From the NCBI GenBank assembly GCA_027488055.1, contig JAIYCK010000395.1:1-5433 (forward strand): 5,433 nucleotides of DNA. Reading direction: 5' to 3'. The position numbers and the translations under genes were made by a program. The notes beneath the pieces were generated by a model that was given only the letters and a program-made list of their open reading frames with translations, did not search any database and had not been told where the DNA came from. Positions 1 to 5,433 of this stretch are shown one piece after another. Numbering within the stretch: the stretch's first letter is position 1; every line of letters starts with the position of its first letter. The DNA comes from Flavobacteriales bacterium (GTDB taxonomy: Bacteria > Bacteroidota > Bacteroidia > Flavobacteriales_D > Sanyastnellaceae).

Positions 1-792
1 CAAAGGATCCAGAGGTTCGCTGAATGTGACTTGCACGGTAGTGGCGTCTGTGGCAATGGCCTGCAAAATGGATGGTGGGGTTGTATCAACGATCACATTT
101 CCAACATAGATATCATCAAAGGTGAAGCCATCAGCATTGGATGAAGTATATGTGCAAATCAGTCCAAAAAAGTTGGCGGTCGTGTAGGTGTTATCGGTGG
201 CAGTGCATTCGAGCGCATAGTTGGCTCCCCCTGATGGATCAGCGTACACATTCCATTCACCATTGGCAGCGCGAGTGACTTTGATGCTTAGATCAAATGC
301 AGATGCGATGAGGCTTGTGCCGGATGCGAGCAAGGAAGTCGTACTTCCATTGTCGAGGTACAATTTGATTACATCTGCTGAACCAGCTTCTCCAAGTTTC
401 AGATAATAACCTTGTGTGTTGGCTGTGTTATTGACTGAATAATTCAATGCATTGCTGCTCGATGCAAGGTAAATGCGGCTGTGGTTGTTGTCGCTACCCG
501 CAAAATTTTGCGCAACCTTGAAGCGCCATTCAACTTCATCCAGCGTAGTCAAATTCAAGGGAGTAGTCAAGGTACTTTGCGTGAGGACAGGGGCCAGATC
601 ATTCAGCTGCAGGTTTCCGCTCGTGCTGACAATGAAGTTTTCCGCTGCTCCACTCCAAACTGGATTCGAGGTAAAGTCGCCATCGTCAAAGGAGTCGATC
701 AATTGGGCGCACAATGTTGAAGGTGCTAGCAGGGAGTAGCACGCGAATAAAATGGAGGCAACGGTATGCATCAAGGGTGGGGTCCGCATCAT
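1..792 (-). CDS. Secreted protein, N-terminal part (jelly-roll-like region then Ig-like domain; C-terminus outside window)
   Basis: An open frame runs from an ATG pair at 792/789 to the window edge without a stop, giving 264 residues of an incomplete protein. Residues 1-29 look like a signal peptide: a hydrophobic stretch (VASILFACYSLLAP), then STLCA with cleavage likely before Q30. The mature start, LIDSFDDGDFTSNPVWSG (31-48), is a pattern I know from large Bacteroidota surface proteins annotated as lamin-tail or Ig-like domain proteins. Residues about 45-230 are beta-rich, with GYYLKLG (128-134), IKVTR (169-173), NGEWNVY (177-183) and FDDIYVG (225-231), as in a concanavalin-like sandwich. 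DTTPPSI (236-242) and VTFSEPLD (255-262) open an Ig-like domain. C196 and C213 could form a disulfide. Export and probable surface attachment are inferred; any type IX sorting tail would be at the missing C-terminus. ATG 771 is an alternative start. Function is unknown. Confidence 0.85.
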   Translation of the reverse strand, partial: MMRTPPLMHTVASILFACYSLLAPSTLCAQLIDSFDDGDFTSNPVWSGAAENFIVSTSGNLQLNDLAPVLTQSTLTTPLNLTTLDEVEWRFKVAQNFAGSDNNHSRIYLASSSNALNYSVNNTANTQGYYLKLGEAGSADVIKLYLDNGSTTSLLASGTSLIASAFDLSIKVTRAANGEWNVYADPSGGANYALECTATDNTYTTANFFGLICTYTSSNADGFTFDDIYVGNVIVDTTPPSILQAIATDATTVQVTFSEPLDPL

Positions 793-796
793 GCAT

Positions 797-804
797 CAAA
801 CATA
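797..804 (-). promoter_or_regulatory. Candidate -7 box (TATGTTTG) for the secreted-protein gene
   Basis: Read on the minus strand, TATGTTTG matches the Bacteroidota -7 consensus TAnnTTTG exactly. I see no TTG -33 element 17-23 bases upstream, which weakens the call. Transcription would begin at about 788-792, on top of the first ATG pair. The mRNA would then be leaderless for the 792/789 starts, or carry a roughly 20-base leader for the ATG at 771. This site therefore bears on which start is used. Confidence 0.35.
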
Positions 805-816
805 CAACACGGAATC

Positions 817-845
817 TTTGGTTGGTTTCGCGAACCTTTTTTTTG
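817..845 (+). promoter_or_regulatory. Weak candidate promoter for asd
   Basis: TTTG at 817-820 is followed after 17 bases by TTTTTTTG at 838-845, which matches TAnnTTTG in all fixed positions except A2. The spacing equals that of the much stronger promoter at 5123-5151. Initiation would fall near 852, giving a leader of about 50 bases. A second poor match, TAATTTCG (877-884), has TTTG only 13 bases upstream. No Shine-Dalgarno sequence precedes the asd ATG, and no riboswitch-like structure is evident in this leader. Confidence 0.25.
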
Positions 846-903
846 TCAATCTTCATTCCTTTGGCTATTTCAATGTTAATTTCGTGCTCCATTTTACTCT
901 ATT

Positions 904-1890
904 ATGAAAGTTGCTGTTGTAGGCGCCACTGGTTTGGTGGGGTCCAAAATTTTGGAAGTATTAGCCGAACGGCAATTCCCTATTTCTACACTTATACCTG
1001 TAGCTTCTGAGCGAAGTGTGGGTAAGTCGATCGAATGGCAGTCGAATCAATATTCCGTGGTGGGCATGGAGGAAGCTGTAGCCATGCGGCCTGATATCGC
1101 CTTGTTCAGTGCGGGCGGTGCTACCAGTCTGGATTGGGCGCCACGATTTGCAGAAGTCGGAACCGTTGTGATTGATAATTCGAGTGCTTGGCGAATGGAT
1201 CCAACCAAAAAATTGGTGGTTCCTGAAGTCAATGGCCATGTACTTTCCAAGGCGGATAAAATCATAGCCAATCCCAATTGTTCGACCATCCAAATGGTCA
1301 TGGCGCTGAAGCCACTGCATGATTTGTACACCGTAAAAAGGGTGGTGGTAAGCACCTACCAAAGTGTCACGGGCACCGGAAAAGCAGCGGTGGATCAACT
1401 CATGAATGAGCGCGCAGGAGTCGATGGTCCAATGGCCTATCGTTATGCCATTGATCTGAATTTAATTCCTCAAATCGATGTGTTCATGGACAATGGATAC
1501 ACCAAGGAAGAAATGAAGATGGTGATGGAAACGTGCAAAATTTTGGAAGACAATTCCATTGCTGTTTCACCCACGTGCGTAAGGGTACCCGTAATGGGCG
1601 GACATTCCGAATCATGCAATATCGAATTTGAACGTCTTCCAAATCTAGAAGCGATAAGGAAGGCTTGGTCGGAGTTTCCGGGGGTCACGGTAATCGATAA
1701 TCCTTCGGCATTTGAATATCCGATGCCGCTGTTACACGCGCACAACAGTGATCAAGTATTTGTGGGCCGCTTGCGCGTGGATGAAACCAATGCACATGCG
1801 ATCAATTGTTGGATCGTGAGTGATAACTTGCGCAAAGGTGCGGCTACCAATGCTGTGCAAATAGCGGAACGTGTCATTCAATTGGGGTAA
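904..1890 (+). CDS. asd: Aspartate-semialdehyde dehydrogenase
   Basis: This 328-residue cytoplasmic enzyme reduces L-aspartyl-4-phosphate to L-aspartate-4-semialdehyde with NADPH, the branch point toward lysine/diaminopimelate, threonine and methionine. The N-terminal Rossmann fold opens with GATGLVG (7-13), so the ATG at 904 is the natural start. NSSAWR (92-97) supplies the substrate-binding arginine R97. NPNCST (124-129) holds the catalytic cysteine C126. TYQSVTGTG (151-159) carries the conserved glutamine Q153. RVPVMGGHSE (227-236) holds the base H234 and R227. The C-terminus, NLRKGAATNAVQIAE (308-322), is typical. Length and all key residues are normal, so it should be active. It has no Shine-Dalgarno sequence, as is common in Bacteroidota. 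It diverges from the secreted-protein gene and converges on metG, so it is probably monocistronic. Confidence 0.97.
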   Translation: MKVAVVGATGLVGSKILEVLAERQFPISTLIPVASERSVGKSIEWQSNQYSVVGMEEAVAMRPDIALFSAGGATSLDWAPRFAEVGTVVIDNSSAWRMDPTKKLVVPEVNGHVLSKADKIIANPNCSTIQMVMALKPLHDLYTVKRVVVSTYQSVTGTGKAAVDQLMNERAGVDGPMAYRYAIDLNLIPQIDVFMDNGYTKEEMKMVMETCKILEDNSIAVSPTCVRVPVMGGHSESCNIEFERLPNLEAIRKAWSEFPGVTVIDNPSAFEYPMPLLHAHNSDQVFVGRLRVDETNAHAINCWIVSDNLRKGAATNAVQIAERVIQLG

Positions 1891-1923
1891 ACAATCACCC
1901 TCAGTGTCCGTTGAATGTGCTCG

Positions 1924-1943
1924 AAAAAGGTCAATTATTTGAC
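1924..1943 (-). terminator. Possible intrinsic terminator of metG
   Basis: On the minus strand, GTCAA (1943-1939) and TTGAC (1934-1930) form a perfect 5-bp stem around the loop ATAA, followed by C and five T (1928-1924). The metG stop codon TAA lies in the loop. The stem is short and A/T-rich, so efficiency is doubtful. Nothing comparable with a T-run is seen for asd on the other strand in this 44-base convergent gap. Confidence 0.35.
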
Positions 1944-4007
1944 ATTGTCACCAGCTTCCATCTCCTTAACGGCTGAGATCAAAGACAAGCCCTGAACGGC
2001 ATTTTCAGCCATCAAGATCATGCCTTCGCTTTTGATGCCCTTGATTTCGCGTGGTGCCAAATTGGCCAAGAACAACACGGTTTTGCCAATCACATCCGCG
2101 GGTGCATAATGCTCAGCGATACCCGATACTACGGTGCGTTGATCTACACCGGTATCTACTTTCAACTTCAATAATTTTTTGGTTTTGGGCACAGCCTCGG
2201 CTTCCAAAATTTTCACCAAGCGGATATCCATTTTTTGAAAGGTATCGAAATCAATTGGATCTTTGATCTCGGGTTTGTTTTGAGCAATGGATGCCAACTT
2301 GGATTGCTCCAATTTCTGCACTTGAGCAGCAACTTCTTCATCAGTGATTTTGGCAAAGAGGATGGGCAAGTCGCCAATGATGTGGCCTGATCCAACTAAA
2401 CTTGCTTGACCCAAATGATCCCAACTCGGCCACTCAATGTGCAGGGCTTTGCGGATTTTTTCGGCGGTAAATGGCAAAAACGGATGCAAACAAAAGGCTG
2501 CATCAGCAACGAAATTTACGCAGGCATGCAGAATGCGAGCTGCTGCCTCTGGATCTGTTTTAATGAGTTTCCAAGGCTCTGTTTCGGTGAGCAGCTTGTT
2601 GCCGACGCGCGCAATATTCATTGCCTCGGCCAACGCTTCGCGGAAACGATAATCTTCTATTTTTTGACCAACGGCTTGATAAGCTGTGAATGCATCGCGG
2701 CCTGCATTTTTCTCTGCGTCGCTTGCTTCGCCGTTGAGCTCGGGCAATACACCATTGTAATATTTATGGATCAATACAAATACGCGGTTGACGAAATTAC
2801 CCAAAATGTCGGCCAACTCATTGTTCACTCTATCCTTGAAGTCATTCCAAGTAAATTCACTGTCCTTCTGTTCAGGCATGATACTGCACAATACATAGCG
2901 CAACTCATCTTGGCGTTCGGGGAAATCGAGCAAATACTCGTGCAACCAAACGGCCCAATTGCGTGAAGTGGAGATTTTGTCTCCCTCCAAATTCATGAAT
3001 TCATTGGCTGGCACATTGTGTGGCAGGATAAACGAACCATGGGCTTTGAGTATAATTGGGAAGATGATGCAATGAAATACAATATTGTCTTTGCCAATGA
3101 AATGGATCAAGCGTGTGTCATCACTTTTCCAATAGTCTTCCCAGTTTTTGCCGTGCTTGTCGGCCCACACTTTGGTATTGGTAATGTAGCCGATGGGCGC
3201 ATCGAGCCATACATACAAGACTTTACCATCCGCACCAGCCAAAGGCACAGGAACACCCCAATCCAAATCCCTCGTCATTGCCCGGCTTTGCAGGCCACCA
3301 TCGATCCAACTCATGCATTGACCCACCACATGCGACTTCCATTCTTTGCTATCGTGATGCTGCAATCCGTCTAATTTTCCTTCTTGGATGTATTCACGGA
3401 TCCAAGATTCGTGATGTGCCATTGGCAAAAACCAATGCGAAGTTTCTTTTAGAACAGGTTTACTGCCGCTCAGAGTGGAATGTGGATTGATCAATTCCAT
3501 CGGTGAAAGGCTGCTGCCACATTTTTCACATTGATCACCATACGCCTTGTCGTTGGCGCATTTGGGACAAGTACCAACGATGTATCGATCGGCCAAAAAT
3601 TGGTTGGCTTCCTCGTCAAAATATTGCTGTGAAGTCTCTACCTCAAATTGGCCATTTTTCTCCAATTCAAGAAAAATGGACTGTGACATGGCTTTGTGCT
3701 CCTCCGATGAGGTACGATGGTATTCGTCAAAACTGATTCCCAAATCCACAAAGGACTGATGCATCAATTGATGATAGAAGTCTACTATTTCGCGGGGTGA
3801 TTTTTGTTCTTTCTTGGCACGCAACGTAATGGCTGCGCCATGCTCGTCACTGCCACAAATGAAAACCACCTCTTTTCCTTTGCTGCGCAAATAGCGGGTA
3901 TATATATCTGCATTGAGATAAGCACCGCCGATGTGCCCAATGTGCAAAGGACCATTGGCATATGGTAGTGCGGAAGTGATGAGGTATCTTTTTGGTTCTG
4001 TACTCAT
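1935..4007 (-). CDS. metG: Methionyl-tRNA synthetase with C-terminal tRNA-binding domain
   Basis: This 690-residue class I synthetase attaches methionine to elongator and initiator tRNA-Met in the cytoplasm. The catalytic core (about 1-385) contains the ATP-binding HIGH motif (22-25), GSDEHG (52-57), WLDAPIGY (267-274), HFIGKD (302-307) and the signature loop KISTS (344-348), in place of KMSKS/KFSKS. The connective peptide has two zinc knuckles, C147-x2-C150 and C160-x2-C163. The helical anticodon-binding domain (about 390-540) has N404-x3-R408 and EPW with W479, matching the anticodon-reading N/R/W pattern known from E. coli MetG. Residues about 585-690 form an OB-fold tRNA-binding domain of the Trbp111/EMAP type (FQKMDIRLVKI, 590-600; LANLAPREIKGIKSEGM, 647-663), usually linked to dimerisation. 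The start gives a normal N-terminus, with HIGH about 20 residues in. There is no Shine-Dalgarno sequence. It diverges from the LD-carboxypeptidase gene. Confidence 0.98.
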   Translation of the reverse strand: MSTEPKRYLITSALPYANGPLHIGHIGGAYLNADIYTRYLRSKGKEVVFICGSDEHGAAITLRAKKEQKSPREIVDFYHQLMHQSFVDLGISFDEYHRTSSEEHKAMSQSIFLELEKNGQFEVETSQQYFDEEANQFLADRYIVGTCPKCANDKAYGDQCEKCGSSLSPMELINPHSTLSGSKPVLKETSHWFLPMAHHESWIREYIQEGKLDGLQHHDSKEWKSHVVGQCMSWIDGGLQSRAMTRDLDWGVPVPLAGADGKVLYVWLDAPIGYITNTKVWADKHGKNWEDYWKSDDTRLIHFIGKDNIVFHCIIFPIILKAHGSFILPHNVPANEFMNLEGDKISTSRNWAVWLHEYLLDFPERQDELRYVLCSIMPEQKDSEFTWNDFKDRVNNELADILGNFVNRVFVLIHKYYNGVLPELNGEASDAEKNAGRDAFTAYQAVGQKIEDYRFREALAEAMNIARVGNKLLTETEPWKLIKTDPEAAARILHACVNFVADAAFCLHPFLPFTAEKIRKALHIEWPSWDHLGQASLVGSGHIIGDLPILFAKITDEEVAAQVQKLEQSKLASIAQNKPEIKDPIDFDTFQKMDIRLVKILEAEAVPKTKKLLKLKVDTGVDQRTVVSGIAEHYAPADVIGKTVLFLANLAPREIKGIKSEGMILMAENAVQGLSLISAVKEMEAGDNVK

Positions 4008-4100
4008 AGGTTGTCTGGTCGCCTGTCAATGTTCAAAGGCTCGTTGATTACTTCTTGAAGGATCAAGGGCAATTTACGGACTTGACATGGAGATTTGTCG

Positions 4101-4134
4101 CAAAGATAGATTTATGCGCCCTGCTTTCGTTCAA
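4101..4134 (-). promoter_or_regulatory. Candidate metG promoter (TTG-N23-TATCTTTG)
   Basis: On the minus strand, TATCTTTG (4108-4101) matches the Bacteroidota TAnnTTTG -7 box exactly, with TTG (4134-4132) 23 bases upstream, at the limit of the accepted 17-23 spacing. Transcription would start near 4093-4095, giving metG an untranslated leader of roughly 86 bases. The -33 element lies inside the first codons of the divergent carboxypeptidase gene. Confidence 0.4.
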
Positions 4135-5052
4135 TCTGGTGACACAATCGCATTGATTTGCACAGCCCGGTGGTTGACCAATGACCAATGTGCCGAGTCT
4201 GTGCGGCTTTTTGCAGAGCATGGGCTGGTGCTTTTGCCTGCGCCACATGTCACCACACAGCATTACCAATTGGCGGGCACAGCAGAGCAACGTGCACAGG
4301 ATCTGCAATGGGCGTTGGATCACCCTGAGATCAAAGGCATTGTAATCGGGCGTGGTGGTTATGGAACTGTCCAACTGCTCGATATGCTGGATTTAAGTGG
4401 AATCAAAAAGTACCCAAAGTGGGTAGTGGGATTCAGCGATGTGACGGCCTTGTTGGCCCATCTCAATGCCCACGGTATCAGCGCCATGCATGCACCCATG
4501 CCAGTACAAATACCTACCATAACCGAAGGAAGTAAATCTGCTCTATTTCAAGCCCTCAAAGGAATGTATCGCGGCATACAGTGGAAAGGAACGTCAAAAG
4601 GGGATTGGCGATGGAATGAAGCCTGTTACCTATATGGGGGCAACTTATCCGTCATTTGCAGTTTGTTGGATAGTCCTTCATGGCAGCCGAACGAGCCCTA
4701 TTTTCTGGTAATCGAGGATTTGGACGAGATGCTCTACCATTTGGATCGCATGCTATACGCTTTTGCGCGGTCGAAGTCTGCAAAAGGATTAAGGGGCGTA
4801 TTGGTCGGTGGGATGTCTGACTTCAAGGACAATACCACCGCTTTTGGATTTGCCACTGACAATCCATGGGGCTTCTCAGCCATGGAAATCATTTCGAATT
4901 GGGCCTTGCGTTTCGGAATTCCGCTGATCACGCAGTTGCCAGTAGGTCACCAAGCTGAGAATTATCCACTGTATTTCGGCGAAAAGGCAGCGATCCAGCG
5001 TTTGGATGAGACCACCTTTGACTTAACGTGGCCAGAACATTCGGTGAGCTGA
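4114..5052 (+). CDS. LD-carboxypeptidase, peptidase family S66 (LdcA/MccF-like)
   Basis: This 312-residue protein belongs to the S66 family, whose LdcA members remove the terminal D-alanine from L,D-linked murein tetrapeptides during cytoplasmic wall recycling. The absence of a signal peptide fits that location. SGDTIALICTAR (8-19) is the family's N-terminal strand and loop. GRGGYGTVQLLDMLD (79-93) is the conserved core. The Ser-Glu-His triad is S108 in GFSDVTAL (106-113), E201 in VIEDLDE (199-205) and H279 in LPVGHQAEN (275-283). GGNLSV (175-180) is also conserved. I chose ATG 4114 because relatives place GDTI about ten residues from the start; ATG 4087 would add nine unsupported residues (MEICRKDRF). 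No Shine-Dalgarno sequence is seen. The nearest -7 candidate is GAGATTTG (4090-4097), 7 of 8. S66 also includes the MccF microcin-immunity peptidases; a recycling role is likelier but not proven. Confidence 0.93.
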   Translation: MRPAFVQSGDTIALICTARWLTNDQCAESVRLFAEHGLVLLPAPHVTTQHYQLAGTAEQRAQDLQWALDHPEIKGIVIGRGGYGTVQLLDMLDLSGIKKYPKWVVGFSDVTALLAHLNAHGISAMHAPMPVQIPTITEGSKSALFQALKGMYRGIQWKGTSKGDWRWNEACYLYGGNLSVICSLLDSPSWQPNEPYFLVIEDLDEMLYHLDRMLYAFARSKSAKGLRGVLVGGMSDFKDNTTAFGFATDNPWGFSAMEIISNWALRFGIPLITQLPVGHQAENYPLYFGEKAAIQRLDETTFDLTWPEHSVS

Positions 5053-5122
5053 CGCTAAAATGACAAGCATAGGTTCATAAGTTTACAAAGCCTTAAAGTC
5101 CATATTCTTAATAACAATGAAC

Positions 5123-5151
5123 TTTGTATTGGCACTTTCGGAATATATTTG
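5123..5151 (+). promoter_or_regulatory. Strong candidate promoter (TTTG-N17-TATATTTG)
   Basis: TTTG at 5123-5126 is followed after 17 bases by TATATTTG at 5144-5151, a full match to the Bacteroidota primary-sigma consensus (TTTG, 17-23 bases, TAnnTTTG). Initiation near 5156-5160 would leave a leader of about 20 bases before the TTG at 5177, which independently supports that unusual start. It is the best promoter match I found in the window. Confidence 0.6.
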
Positions 5152-5160
5152 TCGAAAGTG
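5133..5160. repeat. Inverted repeat flanking the -7 box (possible operator)
   Basis: CACTTTCG (5133-5140) and CGAAAGTG (5153-5160) are perfect 8-base inverted copies separated by 12 bases. The spacer (5141-5152) holds the whole -7 box at 5144-5151. Such placement suits a dimeric repressor site, but no regulator is encoded nearby and the operator role is inferred. Confidence 0.5.
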
Positions 5161-5174
5161 TATAAAATACACTT
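5156..5174. repeat. Second inverted repeat in the leader, overlapping the first
   Basis: AAGTGTAT (5156-5163) and ATACACTT (5167-5174) are perfect 8-base inverted copies around the spacer AAA. The left arm shares AAGTG (5156-5160) with the right arm of the upstream inverted repeat, so the two could not form as RNA hairpins at once. The right arm ends two bases before the TTG start at 5177. No T-run follows, so it is not a typical intrinsic terminator for the carboxypeptidase gene. It could be a second operator half or a 5' mRNA hairpin. Confidence 0.5.
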
Positions 5175-5176
5175 AG

Positions 5177-5433
5177 TTGGCATACTTTTACTTAGATACA
5201 GTCATTGCAGAGGAATTTGACGTGGTGGGCGTGAGCTCATCGGAACAAACCTATCGCTTGGCGTGGATGCTGAATCTTGCCTTTCAATGGAAATTGCGCA
5301 AGGTGGCAGATATCGAATGTCCGCAGCGATATGGTGTCTCTTTCCACGATTGTTATCTTTATCAAAGTGAAAACAAAATGTTCAGTATTCATTTGATCGA
5401 CAACAAAACGCCGGATGGAGTTTTGATTCAGGG
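5177..5433 (+). CDS. IPExxxVDY family protein, N-terminal part (runs off window)
   Basis: Eighty-five codons remain open to the window end. The start region, AYFYLDTVIAEEFDVVGVSS (2-21), followed by YRLAWMLN (26-33), fits the IPExxxVDY family of small Bacteroidota proteins, which typically begin with a short x-L-x-LD segment, then EEDF-x-L-x-GI and Y-x-LAYLLN. Later parts are SFHDCYLYQSEN (55-66) and FSIHLIDNK (69-77). The naming IPE...VDY motif would be C-terminal and is not in view. No function is established for the family to my knowledge. No ATG is available in frame before residue 31, and TAG at 5174-5176 closes the frame, so TTG at 5177 is the best start. From memory, relatives often sit between rnc and pyk; here the left neighbour is an LD-carboxypeptidase, and pyk may follow. 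Confidence 0.75.
   Translation, partial: MAYFYLDTVIAEEFDVVGVSSSEQTYRLAWMLNLAFQWKLRKVADIECPQRYGVSFHDCYLYQSENKMFSIHLIDNKTPDGVLIQ

Noticed and set aside
686..892. 68-residue minus-strand ORF with a charged N-terminus, starting 11 bases from the asd ATG
   Set aside because: It overlaps the signal-peptide region of the secreted-protein gene in another frame, its second half is a frame shadow of that gene, and it resembles no family I know.
793..903. Riboswitch (for example lysine-responsive) in front of asd
   Set aside because: About 110 bases shared by two divergent promoters, with no conserved core or multi-stem fold visible; too short for a lysine riboswitch.
961..1398. 145-residue minus-strand ORF
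   Set aside because: Antisense shadow of asd across its cofactor and catalytic regions; the asd frame is fully explained.
2406..2966. 186-residue plus-strand ORF
   Set aside because: It lies wholly antisense within metG, whose motifs are complete on the other strand; a shadow frame.
4087..4113. Upstream ATG extending the LD-carboxypeptidase by nine residues
   Set aside because: The added residues MEICRKDRF do not fit the family's N-terminus, which begins shortly before the GDTI motif; ATG 4114 is preferred.
4107..4114. TAGATTTA as a plus-strand -7 box for the LD-carboxypeptidase
   Set aside because: Its last base is the A of the chosen ATG, so transcription would begin after the start codon.
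904..5052. Coordinated asd-metG-carboxypeptidase system (methionine and diaminopimelate links)
   Set aside because: The genes alternate in strand with separate promoters and are all common housekeeping functions; proximity alone gives no functional link.
1..5433. Mobile elements, CRISPR arrays, tRNA or rRNA genes
   Set aside because: No transposase or integrase frame, long terminal repeats, regular short repeats or tRNA-like cloverleaf were seen on either strand.

Overview
The window looks like an ordinary chromosomal segment of a Bacteroidota bacterium. Four signs support this. A secreted protein at the left edge has the DGDF / Ig-like architecture typical of that phylum. The methionyl-tRNA synthetase carries the Bacteroidota-style KISTS signature loop and a C-terminal tRNA-binding domain. 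An IPExxxVDY-family protein (a Bacteroidota family) starts at the right edge. None of the genes has a Shine-Dalgarno sequence, and several starts are preceded by TAnnTTTG-type -7 boxes. I cannot place it securely below phylum. No mobile element, CRISPR array, tRNA, rRNA or defence gene is visible.

Layout from left to right: (1) 1-792, minus strand: the N-terminal 264 residues of a secreted protein with a signal peptide, a jelly-roll-like region and the start of an Ig-like domain. Its C-terminus lies beyond base 1. (2) 793-903: a short divergent promoter region. (3) 904-1890, plus: asd, aspartate-semialdehyde dehydrogenase, complete. (4) 1891-1934: a convergent gap; a weak hairpin plus T-run at the end of metG may be its terminator. 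(5) 1935-4007, minus: metG, methionyl-tRNA synthetase, complete. (6) 4008-4113: a divergent region with an exact -7 box reading toward metG. (7) 4114-5052, plus: an LD-carboxypeptidase (peptidase family S66), complete. (8) 5053-5176: an intergenic region with the best promoter in the window and two overlapping perfect inverted repeats. (9) 5177-5433, plus: the N-terminal part of an IPExxxVDY-family protein, apparently starting at TTG and running off the window.

The genes are mostly single transcription units in alternating orientation, not an operon. Asd makes the branch-point intermediate for lysine/diaminopimelate, threonine and methionine. MetG charges tRNA with methionine. The carboxypeptidase trims diaminopimelate-containing murein peptides during wall recycling. 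These are metabolically adjacent housekeeping roles, but the layout gives no evidence of co-regulation. I found no convincing new multi-gene system. The most interesting local signal is the promoter/palindrome cluster at 5123-5177 in front of the TTG-started gene.
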